64,000 bases of DNA from DAIQRJ01 sp963708795. Lineage in GTDB: Bacteria; Actinomycetota; Actinomycetes; Propionibacteriales; DAIQRJ01. The notes beneath the pieces are model-generated. The model was not told where the DNA came from, ran no database searches, and saw only the letters and a list, made by a program, of their open reading frames with translations. The DNA lies in contig CAVPUH010000009.1 of the NCBI GenBank assembly GCA_963708795.1, forward strand, positions 1-64,000, given 5' to 3'. Shown one piece after another: positions 54,236 through 62,330 of the stretch (positions are counted from its first letter, which is position 1; the number at the start of each line of letters is the position of its first letter). A program made the translations under genes and the position numbers.

Positions 54236-55456
54236 TTACCCGCCCAGAAGGGGCAGTCTCGCGTATCCCCTGATCACACGGGACGACCTCCGTGACGCTG
54301 TGGACAACGTGTCACCGGTGGGGTCCGGCCGTCGGAGGCGAGGGAGTGCGGCGGCCAGTTCGGTGAACGCGATCGAGGCCTCCAGCCGGGCCAGGGGCGC
54401 GCCGAGGCAGTAGTGGATCCCGCTGGAGAACGCGAGATGCTCGGCTCCGTGGGGACGCCGGATGTCGAAGCGGGCGGGCTCGTCGTAGACCGCCGGGTCC
54501 CGGTTCGCGCCGGCGAGCAGGAGCAGGACCCAGCTCCCGGCCGGGATCATCACGCCGTCGACGACGACGTCCTCATGGGCGTGCCGGCTCGTGTTCTGCA
54601 CCGGCGCGTCGAACCGAAGGACCTCTTCGACCGCGTCCGCGGCCAGCCTGGGGTCCGAACGGAGGAGGTCCCACTGATCGCGATGGTCCAGTAGTGCGGC
54701 CACGCCGTTGCCGATGAGATTGACCGTCGTCTCGAACCCGGCGATCAGCAGCAGCCGTGCCGTCGTGTGCAGCTCGTACGGGGTGATCCCGTCGGGCTCG
54801 GCGGCGACCAGGTAGCTGATGACGTCGTCGCCGGGATGCGCCCTCTTCAGGGGGATCAGTTCGCTGAAGAGGTCGTACAGCTCCGCGTTGGCGGCCGCGA
54901 GCGCGGACGCTGCTTCCGGTGTCTCGATACCCGACAGCGCCGAGCCGACGACCGTGCCGTGACGCGACAACCGGTCCACGTCGGCGTCCGGGATGCCCAT
55001 CAGGGCGGTGATCACGCCGATCGGGAGTGGTGCAGCGAAGTCGGCGACGAGGTCGAACGGGCGATCGGGATCGGCGTCTGCGCGCGTCACGATGTCGGCG
55101 ATCAACCCGCGGCTGATCTCGGTGATCCGTTCGCCGTAGCCGGCCATCATCCGCGGTCGGAACGCGGGCGCAGCCAGGCGCCGCAAGCGGGTGTGATCGG
55201 GTGGCTCGCGCTCGAGGAACCCGAGGTCGAGCGTGTTGCCCGACGTGTCCTCCTCCGTGAGCCCGGGGTCGCCGAGGGGGCGGACGCCGAAGCGCCGGTC
55301 ACGAAGGATCGCGTTGCAGACCCGGTGGCTGGCGGTCACGAAGTCCGGTCCAGCCGGCACCACCGGGCCGGCCGCGCGGAGCTCGTCGAAGACGGGGTAG
55401 GGATCGTCGTCGGGGCCGAGTGCCCAGAACGTCTCGATCAGATCGGTGGTGGTCAT
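54236..55456 (-). CDS. cytochrome P450
   Basis: A 406-residue bacterial class I P450. The heme-binding loop FSSGIHYCLGAPLARLE has the axial Cys. The I-helix reads LLLIAGFETTVNLI (acidic-Thr pair for oxygen activation), and the ExxR is in EEVLRFDAPVQNTSR. The N-terminus (LIETFWALGPDDDPYPVFDELRAAGP) is soluble. Its ATG at 55456 overlaps the TetR gene stop (ATGA), so the two are co-translated and the P450 is probably under that repressor. The partner ferredoxin is not in the window. Substrate unknown. Confidence 0.92.
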   Translation of the reverse strand: MTTTDLIETFWALGPDDDPYPVFDELRAAGPVVPAGPDFVTASHRVCNAILRDRRFGVRPLGDPGLTEEDTSGNTLDLGFLEREPPDHTRLRRLAAPAFRPRMMAGYGERITEISRGLIADIVTRADADPDRPFDLVADFAAPLPIGVITALMGIPDADVDRLSRHGTVVGSALSGIETPEAASALAAANAELYDLFSELIPLKRAHPGDDVISYLVAAEPDGITPYELHTTARLLLIAGFETTVNLIGNGVAALLDHRDQWDLLRSDPRLAADAVEEVLRFDAPVQNTSRHAHEDVVVDGVMIPAGSWVLLLLAGANRDPAVYDEPARFDIRRPHGAEHLAFSSGIHYCLGAPLARLEASIAFTELAAALPRLRRPDPTGDTLSTASRRSSRVIRGYARLPLLGG

Positions 55457-56127
55457 CGGGCCAGCACTCCTTCGGTGAAGGTCGACAGGACGTAACGGGG
55501 TGCATCCCGAGGCGCGAGCCACCCGAGCTGCACCAGATCCCAGGCCGCGAACAGCAGGGAGTGGAGCGAACGCACGAGCCACCAGTCCGGGAGCCCGTCC
55601 CGGATGGGGCCATCGGCAGCCACGATCGCCGCGATGGCGGGGGCCATCGCGTCGGTGCGCCCGACGATCGAGTCGTCGGCGAACACCTCGGGCTGTTGCA
55701 TCAGGAAGGTCATGTGCGCGCCGTACGGCAGGAGGTCGGTGATCAGCCGCGACAGCGGCGCAGGGTCCCCCGCGGCCGCGGCGATGGCGGAGTCGCTGAC
55801 ATCGAGGGCGCGGCCGGCGATGGCGACGAGCAGATCGTGACGCGTCGCGTACTGCTTGTGCAGCGTCGTACGGCCGATGCCGACGGCTCCGGCCACCTGA
55901 CCGAGCGATGCCGCGGGGTCGGTGACCAGCACCCCGGCGGCGATGTCGAGCAGGCTGTCCCGGCTGTCGCGATCGACCGCAGTGCGCGCCGTTCCCGCAG
56001 GGTCGGGTGCGACCCGGGGAGGTGCGCCGCCGTCGGACGGGTACAGGCGACGAGCCAGGACGCCCGCCCCCTCGTGGCGGGTTTCGCTCGGGCCAGCTGC
56101 ACCGCCATCCGCCGCGTGAACACTCAT
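55453..56127 (-). CDS. TetR-family regulator
   Basis: A 224-residue repressor. The helix-turn-helix comes later than usual, after a long N-terminal extension of about 50 residues: RDSLLDIAAGVLVTDPAASLGQVAGAVGIGRTTLHKQYATRHDLLVAIAGRALD. The C-terminal ligand domain is all helical. It is co-translated with the P450, so it probably controls that gene in response to a substrate or related compound. Around the start ATG (56127) the sequence repeats TGTTCG at 56128-56133 and 56148-56153 as direct repeats, a possible binding site. Confidence 0.8.
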   Translation of the reverse strand: MSVHAADGGAAGPSETRHEGAGVLARRLYPSDGGAPPRVAPDPAGTARTAVDRDSRDSLLDIAAGVLVTDPAASLGQVAGAVGIGRTTLHKQYATRHDLLVAIAGRALDVSDSAIAAAAGDPAPLSRLITDLLPYGAHMTFLMQQPEVFADDSIVGRTDAMAPAIAAIVAADGPIRDGLPDWWLVRSLHSLLFAAWDLVQLGWLAPRDAPRYVLSTFTEGVLAR

Positions 56128-56273
56128 GTTCGCGACAGTACATCATTGTTCGGAAGCCTGCCATCAGTCGACAGTCGTGGCGATAGACGCCCACCTCAGA
56201 GGCCCGGAACGACCCGATAGTGTGGGCCGCCGCGCCGACGCCGCCGACGCGGGCACTCCACGAAGGGATGACG

Positions 56274-57008
56274 ATGATCGGGATGGTCCTGGCGGCCGGA
56301 GCCGGGCGACGCTTGCGCCCCTACACCGACACCCTCCCGAAAGCGTTGATCCCCGTCGACGGCGAGACGACGATCCTCGACATCGCCCTGGCCAATCTGG
56401 CCGCGGTCGACCTGCGTGACGTGGTCGTGGTCGTCGGCTACGCGTCGACCGAGGTCGAGAATCGCCAAGCAGCGCTGGAAGCGCGTCACGGTGTCCGGAT
56501 CACGTTGGTGCACAACGACAAGGCCGAGATCTGGAACAACGCCTACTCGATGTGGCTCGCGCTCGACCACATGCGCGACGGCGCGCTGGTCCTCAACGGC
56601 GACACCGTGCACCCCGTATCGGTCGAACATGCGCTGCTCGCAGCTCGGGGCCCGCAACTGCTGCTGGCCCTGGACACCGAGAAGGTGCTGGCCCACGAGG
56701 AGATGAAGGTCCAGGTGGACGACTCCGGCGCGCTCACCCGGATCACGAAGCTGATGGACCCGGCGCTCGCGTACGGCGAGTACATCGGTGCGAGCCTGAT
56801 CGAGGGTTCCGCCGTCCCGGCGCTCGCCGACGCCCTGCGGTTCACCTGGGAGACCGACCCCGACCGGTACTACGAGGACGGCTACCAGGTCTTCGTCGAT
56901 CGCGGCGGGGTGATCTCGACGGCGGCCATCCCCAGCGGTACCTCCTGGGTCGAGGTCGACGACCACCGCGATCTCGACCGCGCCCGCTCGATCGCACTGC
57001 ACTACTGA
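56274..57008 (+). CDS. sugar/polyol-phosphate nucleotidyltransferase (NTP_transferase fold)
   Basis: A 244-residue enzyme that joins an NTP to a sugar- or alcohol-phosphate. Motifs: MIGMVLAAGAGRRLRPYTDTLPKALIPVDG (NTP site GxGxRLxP...PK), VVVGYAST, LVLNGDTVH, and a C-terminal VEVDDHRDLDRA. The length and the N-A-Y motif (NNAYSMWLAL) match the phosphocholine/glycerol-phosphate cytidylyltransferase-like group. I chose the ATG at 56274 since GAAGGG lies 6 bases upstream; ATG 56268 is close by. It is 9 bases from the dehydrogenase gene downstream, so the two act together. Confidence 0.8.
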   Translation: MIGMVLAAGAGRRLRPYTDTLPKALIPVDGETTILDIALANLAAVDLRDVVVVVGYASTEVENRQAALEARHGVRITLVHNDKAEIWNNAYSMWLALDHMRDGALVLNGDTVHPVSVEHALLAARGPQLLLALDTEKVLAHEEMKVQVDDSGALTRITKLMDPALAYGEYIGASLIEGSAVPALADALRFTWETDPDRYYEDGYQVFVDRGGVISTAAIPSGTSWVEVDDHRDLDRARSIALHY

Positions 57009-57017
57009 GGGAGCGCC

Positions 57018-58100
57018 ATGCCCCTGCTCGGCCGCATGGTCGCGAGCCCGCTGTTCGTGGACATCCGACGCGACGCCGTCGCCGACATCCCGGCGTTGCT
57101 CGCCGGCCGCTACATCTCCGCCCGCGGCGACGTTCTGGTCGCGGTCGGACCGGGCCAGGGCGGCGAGATCTGGGACCGCCTGCAGTCCGCACTCCCCCGG
57201 GCTGACGTGACCACCATCCAGGGCGGGACCGTCGAGGCTGCCAGCGAGGTCCACCAGGTCCTGTCGGCACGCAGCTACGACGCGGTCGTGGCATTGGGCG
57301 GCGGCCGAACGCTCGACGTCGCGAAGTACGCGGCCACCCGCGCGGCCGTGCCGATGATCGCAGTGGCCACGAACCTCGCGCACGACGGCCTCTGCTCACC
57401 GGTCGCCTCACTCGAGTACCCGGGTGGAAAGGGTTCCTACGGCGTGGCGATGCCGCTCGGCATCGTCGTCGATCTGGACTACGTCGCCGCCGCGCCGGCC
57501 CGCATGGTCCGCTCGGGGATCGGCGACGTCGTGAGCAACCTCTCGGCCATCGACGACTGGTTGCTCGCCGGGCGCGAGCGCGGCGAACCGATCGACGGGC
57601 TCGCGGTGACGTACGCCCGTACCGCTGCCGAAGCGATCCTGCACCGCCACGACGGGATCACCGACGACGACTTCCTCGTCGCACTCGCAGAGGCACTCGT
57701 CCTGTCCGGGATGGCGATGTCGGTCGCCGGCACCTCACGGCCGTGCAGTGGCGCCTGCCATGAGTTCCTGCACGCCGTCGACGCCCTGTTTCCCGGCACG
57801 TCCAATCACGGCGAGCTGGCCGGGATCGGTGCGCTGTTCGCCTACTTCCTCCGCGAGATCGACGAGAGTTCCGCCGCCGCCTCGAGCGCGTCGAGGTTCG
57901 ACCAGCTGGCCTTGTGCCTGCAGCGGCACGAACTCCCCCGTACCCCGGCCGAGATCGGGCTCACGGACGCCCAGTTCGGCGCGGCCGTGCTCAAGGCGCC
58001 GGCCACCCGACCCGACCGGTACACGATCCTCGAGCATCTCGACCTCGACGAACGGGCGGTCGGTCAGGCCGTGGCAGCGTTCGTCGAGCGGCTCAGCTGA
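57018..58100 (+). CDS. glycerol-1-phosphate dehydrogenase-like (AraM/EgsA, iron-ADH superfamily)
   Basis: A 360-residue dehydrogenase. It shows the NAD(P) motif ALGGGRTLDVAKYAA, TNLAHDGLCSPVASL, and metal ligands in GIGDVVSNLSAIDDW (Asp), SGACHEFLHAVD (His) and TSNHGELAGIG (His). This pattern is that of sn-glycerol-1-phosphate dehydrogenases, which reduce dihydroxyacetone phosphate to G1P, the archaeal lipid stereoisomer; bacterial AraM/EgsA proteins are known. Together with the nucleotidyltransferase just upstream, it could make a CDP-glycerol-1-phosphate-like precursor (inference). ATG at 57018, GAGGGAG upstream. Convergent with hflX, 16 bases apart. Confidence 0.78.
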   Translation: MPLLGRMVASPLFVDIRRDAVADIPALLAGRYISARGDVLVAVGPGQGGEIWDRLQSALPRADVTTIQGGTVEAASEVHQVLSARSYDAVVALGGGRTLDVAKYAATRAAVPMIAVATNLAHDGLCSPVASLEYPGGKGSYGVAMPLGIVVDLDYVAAAPARMVRSGIGDVVSNLSAIDDWLLAGRERGEPIDGLAVTYARTAAEAILHRHDGITDDDFLVALAEALVLSGMAMSVAGTSRPCSGACHEFLHAVDALFPGTSNHGELAGIGALFAYFLREIDESSAAASSASRFDQLALCLQRHELPRTPAEIGLTDAQFGAAVLKAPATRPDRYTILEHLDLDERAVGQAVAAFVERLS

Positions 58101-58116
58101 GGGCCGCCGGCTGAGG

Positions 58117-59661
58117 TCAGGTCGAGCTGACGGCCGCAGGGACGAAGTCCGCCAGCTCGTGGGCGAGCCCGGCGTCGACCCGGGCGTGCAACCAGGTTCC
58201 GGTGTCGCGGTGCTCGAGTTCGAGGATCTCGCCGCGCTCGTGGACCGCAGCGACCAGGTCCCCACGCGCGTACGGCACCAGCACCGTGAGCTCGGTCTGG
58301 GGATGCGGCAGCCGCTGGGAGATGGCCGCGAGAAGCTCGTCGATGCCCTCCCCGGTCAGGGCCGAGACGACGACCGCGCCCCGGTGGCGGGCGACGAGAC
58401 CGGAGATGACGACGTCGTCGGCGATGTCGGCCTTGTTGATGGCGATGATCTCCGGCAGGTTCGCCGCACCGGACTCGGCCAGGACCTCGCGCACCGCGAA
58501 GATCTGCGACTCCGGGTCGGCGTGCGACCCGTCGACGACGTGCACGACGACGTCCGCTTCTCCGACCTCCTCGAGCGTCGACCGGAACGCCTCGATCAGC
58601 TGATGCGGGAGGTGCCGGACGAAGCCGACCGTGTCCGTCAGCACGATCGCGCGCCCGTCCGGGGTGACGGCCTTGCGGGTGGTCGGGTCGAGGGTGGCGA
58701 ACAGGGCGTTCTCCACGAGGACGCCCGCGCCGGTCAGACGGTTCAGCAACGACGACTTGCCGGCGTTCGTGTAGCCCGCGATGGCCACGCTCGGAACCTC
58801 GTTGGCGTGCCGTGAGTGCCGCTTCACCTCGCGGGTCGTGCCCATGCCGGCGATCTCGCGGCGGAGCCTCGACATCCGGGCGCGGAGCCGGCGCCGGTCG
58901 ATCTCGATCTTCGTCTCACCCGGTCCGCGGCCGCCGATGCCGGCACCGCCGGCCGCGCGGCCGCCTGCCTGACGGGAGAGGTTGCCACCCCACCCGCGTA
59001 GTCGCGGGAGGAGGTAGCTCAGCTGCGCGAGCTCGACCTGGGCGCGGCCCTCGCGGCTCTTCGCGTGCTGGGCGAAGATGTCGAGGATCAGCGCGGTCCG
59101 GTCGATGACCTTGACGTTGAGGCGTTCCTCCAGGTTGCGTAGCTGGGCCGGGCTCAGCTCACCGTCGCAGATCACGGTGTCCGCGCCGGTGGAGACGACC
59201 GCGTCCTTGAGTTCCAGCACCTTTCCGGAACCGATGTAGGTGGCCATGTCGGGCCGCGAACGGCGCTGCACGAGGCCCTCGAGCACCTCGGCTCCGGCCG
59301 TCTCGGCCAGGGCCTTGAGCTCGGCCAGGCTGAGCTCGGCGTCCTCCGCCGTGCCCTGGGTCCACACGCCGACCAGGACGACGCGTTCGAGTTGCAGGTC
59401 GCGGTACTCGACCTCGGTGATGTCCTGGAGCTGGGTCGACATCCCGGCCACGCGACGAAGGCCGGCGCGGGCCTCGAGGTCGTAGCCGCCGGTGCTCTCG
59501 TCCGCACCGTCCTCGCCCCCGAGGAAGCCCGGCCGCAGCACGGCGTCATCCGGATCGACGGGGACGGGCTCCGCTTTCGAGTCGAGACCCGGCGCCACTA
59601 CGACCCGTCGGGTGGCGGCGGCTGCATCGATGTCGTCGTGCTCGTGTGCGGAATCGGTCAT
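58117..59661 (-). CDS. hflX: HflX, ribosome-associated GTPase
   Basis: A 514-residue GTPase that binds the 50S subunit and rescues or splits stalled ribosomes. It has the N-terminal glycine-rich segment (VLVGVWTQGTAEDAELSLAELKALAETAGAEV...RRSRPDMATYIGSGKVLEL), then GWGGNLSRQAGGRAAGG...GPGETKIEIDRR, and the GTPase core: G1 GYTNAGKSSLLNRL, G3 DTVGF, G4 INKAD, G5 VSALTGEG. The ATG at 59661 gives an actinobacterial-type acidic N-terminal extension of about 70 residues. It lies next to dapF-miaA and dinG-lexA, as in Streptomyces. Confidence 0.95.
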   Translation of the reverse strand: MTDSAHEHDDIDAAAATRRVVVAPGLDSKAEPVPVDPDDAVLRPGFLGGEDGADESTGGYDLEARAGLRRVAGMSTQLQDITEVEYRDLQLERVVLVGVWTQGTAEDAELSLAELKALAETAGAEVLEGLVQRRSRPDMATYIGSGKVLELKDAVVSTGADTVICDGELSPAQLRNLEERLNVKVIDRTALILDIFAQHAKSREGRAQVELAQLSYLLPRLRGWGGNLSRQAGGRAAGGAGIGGRGPGETKIEIDRRRLRARMSRLRREIAGMGTTREVKRHSRHANEVPSVAIAGYTNAGKSSLLNRLTGAGVLVENALFATLDPTTRKAVTPDGRAIVLTDTVGFVRHLPHQLIEAFRSTLEEVGEADVVVHVVDGSHADPESQIFAVREVLAESGAANLPEIIAINKADIADDVVISGLVARHRGAVVVSALTGEGIDELLAAISQRLPHPQTELTVLVPYARGDLVAAVHERGEILELEHRDTGTWLHARVDAGLAHELADFVPAAVSST

Positions 59662-59879
59662 TCGCCCTCGATCTGTCGGTCGGTCCCGGAGGTTCCCCGG
59701 TGTCGTCCATCGTGACACGAACCGACGACTCCGGCACCCGAGATTCGACTCGGCGGCGAACGCATGGCCCGTCGCGGCTGTCCACAGGGTGCCCGCGCGA
59801 GCCCGCACGAGCGCGGCCTGCGCTGGGAGGATCGATGAATCCGGGCAGCGACGGCGTTGCCGACTCAGGAGGGAGCACG

Positions 59880-60311
59880 ATGAGCGAGGAGTTGGGAACG
59901 GCATCGATCGAGCGCCTGCTCGCCGACACACGGGCCGCGCTCGGCCGGATCACCGCCGTTCCCGCCGGAGCCGCCGATCCAGCCGGAGCTGCCGCGCCGC
60001 GGACGGCCGACGGGCGGGACCGGTCCGAGCGCGTCACCGCCACGGTGGCTGCGCCCGGCCGGGTCGTGTCGATCGCGATGGACCCGCGGCTCCTGCGGGA
60101 CGGCTCCGAAGCCGTCTGCGAAGCGATCGCCGACGCCGTGAACGACGCCCTCGGCGCGTGGCAAGCGGCTGCGCTCGCCGACCTCCCGCAGCTCGACACG
60201 GCGTCGATGGCGGCCGATCTGGAGCGTCTGCAGCACGAGTCGCTCACGAGCGCGTCGTCGATGTTCAGCACGCTGCAGGACGTCATGTCCCGGCTCGAGC
60301 GGCGGGACTGA
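59880..60311 (+). CDS. YbaB/EbfC-like small protein at the toxin locus
   Basis: A 143-residue protein. After a helical N-terminus (IERLLADTRAALGRI) comes RVTATVAAPGRVVSIAMDPRLLRDGSEAVCEAIADAVNDAL, the strand-strand-helix shape of YbaB/EbfC nucleoid-associated proteins, which are often encoded beside type VII effectors in actinobacteria. ATG 59880 follows AGGAGGG by 7 bases; an upstream ATG at 59835 also has GGGAGG. It begins a tight five-gene plus-strand unit ending in the immunity gene. Its exact role (chaperone or DNA binding) is unknown. Confidence 0.6.
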   Translation: MSEELGTASIERLLADTRAALGRITAVPAGAADPAGAAAPRTADGRDRSERVTATVAAPGRVVSIAMDPRLLRDGSEAVCEAIADAVNDALGAWQAAALADLPQLDTASMAADLERLQHESLTSASSMFSTLQDVMSRLERRD

Positions 60312-60315
60312 CGAC

Positions 60316-60636
60316 GTGACCAGCACGTTCAATGCCAGTCGTCTCTTCGACGCCGCCACCGACATCCTCAAGGCCGCCGACGCACTCGACGACGGCATCG
60401 ACGCCTTCCTCGCCACCGTGCAGTCGATCGGCCCCGCGTGCGGTGACGCGGAACCGATCGGCATGCTGCTCGGCCTGAGCACCGCAGCAGCGGAGGAGGT
60501 GCTCGTCGAGAGCCTGCAGTCGGTCGTGGTCGGCTTCGAGGCGGTGGCCGGCACCGTCGGCCAGATGGCCGCCAACGACGACCAGACCGAGGCCGACAAC
60601 GACGCCGCCGCGGCCGCGGTCGGATCGGCGGCCTGA
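60316..60636 (+). CDS. small WXG100-like secreted-partner protein
   Basis: A 106-residue helical, acidic protein. Two long helices (FNASRLFDAATDILKAADALDDGIDAFLATVQSIG and a second after residue 52) are separated by a short loop, like ESX/WXG100 partners, although the WxG itself is absent (a GDAEP loop). GTG at 60316, 4 bases after the previous stop. It probably pairs with the next gene's product for type VII secretion (inference from shape and position). Confidence 0.5.
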   Translation: MTSTFNASRLFDAATDILKAADALDDGIDAFLATVQSIGPACGDAEPIGMLLGLSTAAAEEVLVESLQSVVVGFEAVAGTVGQMAANDDQTEADNDAAAAAVGSAA

Positions 60637-60640
60637 GCGC

Positions 60641-61138
60641 ATGGCGTCGGGTCTCGATCTCCCCGGTGGCCTGGTCACACTGCTCAGCGACCTCGGCTAT
60701 CTCTGGCCGGACGCCGACGAGGTGCGGCTGAATCAGCTCGGACAAGCCTGGATCGACCTTCAGGGCACGCTCGACCGGCACCTGCAGGACGCGAACGCCG
60801 CCGCAGCCCGGGTATGGACCGAGAACAGCGGTACGGACATCGACGCCTTTCGGGCCACCTGGTCGAAAGCCGAGAGCGCCGTCGACACGCTGAACCGGGA
60901 TGCCACCGGTGTCGCTGTCGTCGGCGCCATCGTCCTCGTGTGTGGGGCCGTCGTGCTGATGCTCAAGATCTGGGTGATCGCGCAGCTCGTCATGTTGGCG
61001 GTCGCGATCGTCCAGGCGATCGCGACCGCCCCGTTCACGTTCGGTGCCTCACTCCTCGAGATACCGGTCTTCAAGGAGATCATCGGCCGGGCGATCAACC
61101 TCCTGATCAGCCGGGCCATGGCGGTGCTCCTTGGCTAA
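60641..61138 (+). CDS. N-terminal part of a type VII polymorphic toxin (WXG100-like domain plus membrane segment)
   Basis: A 165-residue protein starting LDLPGGLVTLLSDLGYLWPDADEVRLNQLGQAW, the LGYxWPxAD opening I know from CpnT-like and other WXG100-domain polymorphic toxins. A helical region with a WTENSG turn follows, then two hydrophobic segments (VAVVGAIVLVCGAVVLMLKIWVI and a second). The stop TAA at 61136-61138 overlaps the next reading frame by 8 bases. In related toxins the toxic domain is in the same chain, so this and the next frame may be one gene split by a frame change. Confidence 0.7.
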   Translation: MASGLDLPGGLVTLLSDLGYLWPDADEVRLNQLGQAWIDLQGTLDRHLQDANAAAARVWTENSGTDIDAFRATWSKAESAVDTLNRDATGVAVVGAIVLVCGAVVLMLKIWVIAQLVMLAVAIVQAIATAPFTFGASLLEIPVFKEIIGRAINLLISRAMAVLLG

Positions 61139-61556
61139 GACCCGGGCACTCAAAGGTCTCGCCGGCGCGGCGAAGGGCCGGATCGCGGTCGTCGCCAGGC
61201 AGGTACTGCCGGCGGCGAAGTCGATCGGCAAGCACGTCCCCGACATCCCGAAGCGGCTGCCGAAGCCGAAGCCGACGGCCGACGGCAGCAAGCTGCAGAA
61301 CATCATCAACGACATCTGGAAGCATGCGGGCAGTCCCAGCGCGAAGGGCGACGGGACGACGTTCGACGGACTGCGCAACGAGCTCAGGACCGGAAAGGGC
61401 TCGGGAACGCCACCGAAGTTCCACTACCAGAAGGCCGCGGACCTCATGCAGGGACTGACGAAGACGATCAACGACCCGGCCACGTCGGCGGCCGACCGCT
61501 CGCTGGCCGAGGATCTGCTGAAGCAGTTCCAGGACGCGTGGAAGGGCCGGCCATGA
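61131..61556 (+). CDS. C-terminal toxin domain (separate gene or split from the upstream frame)
   Basis: A 141-residue basic protein starting at a TTG (61131). A Lys-rich linker (GRIAVVARQVLPAAKSIGKH, PKRLPKPKPTADGSK) precedes a compact domain: KLQNIINDIWKHAGSPSAKGDGTTFDGLRNELRTGKG, FHYQKAADLMQGL, then a helical end. This looks like the variable C-terminal toxin of a polymorphic system. I recognise the G-D-G-T-T / NELRTG / H-x-x-KA pattern as toxin-like but cannot give the activity. The gene overlaps the immunity gene (ATGA), the expected toxin-immunity arrangement. Confidence 0.6.
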   Translation: MAKTRALKGLAGAAKGRIAVVARQVLPAAKSIGKHVPDIPKRLPKPKPTADGSKLQNIINDIWKHAGSPSAKGDGTTFDGLRNELRTGKGSGTPPKFHYQKAADLMQGLTKTINDPATSAADRSLAEDLLKQFQDAWKGRP

Positions 61557-62299
61557 GCGAGACGTCGGGAGTCGACGCAGACGGGTTCGCGTTCGTCGAC
61601 CTGCTCGTCGAGGCGGAGCCGTGGTGGAGCGACAGCTGGGCCTACCACCGCGACAACTTCGGCGTGCAGGCCCCGGCGGCGTTCCTCCGGACCGTGGCGA
61701 TGCTCGGCACCGCCCGGCTGGCCGCGGGCGGGCCCGACCTCGACGCCGTCCACGCGACGTTGTCCTTCCTCGAGTCGCAGTTCGGCGCGGATCCGGTGGT
61801 CGACACTTTGATCACCGACGCGTACCTCGCCCATCTCCCGGACCCTGCGCTGCTCGGGTTCGACGTCGCCGGCGCGCTCGGGCCACGGCTGGCCGAGCAG
61901 CTGGCGCGGGTGCGACGCGGCGAGGCGGTGAGCGTCCGCTCTGCCGCCCAAGCGCTCATCCCGGACCTCGCGACCGCCGACCCCGCGTTCGCGTCGGTGC
62001 TCCGCGCGCACCTGGCGGACTGGGGTGAGCTCCTGCCGACGTCCTACCTGTCCGACCTGGTCCGGGCGTGCACCGCGTGGATCGGGTCGGGCGAGGCGAC
62101 GGACCGTGCGCGCGTGGAGTCCGTCCTCGCCGCTCTCGACGCCGCCTACGGTCACGATTTCGAGGTCGACGAACTCATCGCGACGGGATTCGTGGAGAAC
62201 CTCCCCTATCCGCACGAGGACGGGGCGGCGATGTTGACGCTGCTCGGCCCCCGGCTGCGTGCCGAGTACCAGGCCGAGCGGCCGGGCACGCCGCTCTGA
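61553..62299 (+). CDS. immunity-type protein (DUF7674-like)
   Basis: A 248-residue acidic protein. The last part, IATGFVENLPYPHEDGAAMLTLLGPRLRAEYQ, matches the FxENLPxPxE...LGPxLRxE pattern of DUF7674-type proteins that often stand next to toxins. A similar segment occurs earlier (ITDAYLAHLPDPALLGFDVAGALGPRLAEQL), indicating an internal duplication. The ATG at 61553 overlaps the toxin stop. Its size, acidity and coupling suggest it protects the cell from the toxin encoded just before. Confidence 0.65.
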   Translation: MSETSGVDADGFAFVDLLVEAEPWWSDSWAYHRDNFGVQAPAAFLRTVAMLGTARLAAGGPDLDAVHATLSFLESQFGADPVVDTLITDAYLAHLPDPALLGFDVAGALGPRLAEQLARVRRGEAVSVRSAAQALIPDLATADPAFASVLRAHLADWGELLPTSYLSDLVRACTAWIGSGEATDRARVESVLAALDAAYGHDFEVDELIATGFVENLPYPHEDGAAMLTLLGPRLRAEYQAERPGTPL

Positions 62300-62330
62300 G
62301 CCACGCCGTGCGCCCAGGGTGGTCGAGTGC

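Noticed and set aside
54236..56194. 652-residue P450 with long N-terminal extension
   Set aside because: The extension is Arg-rich shadow of the TetR gene; the ATG at 55456 overlapping the TetR stop is the real start.
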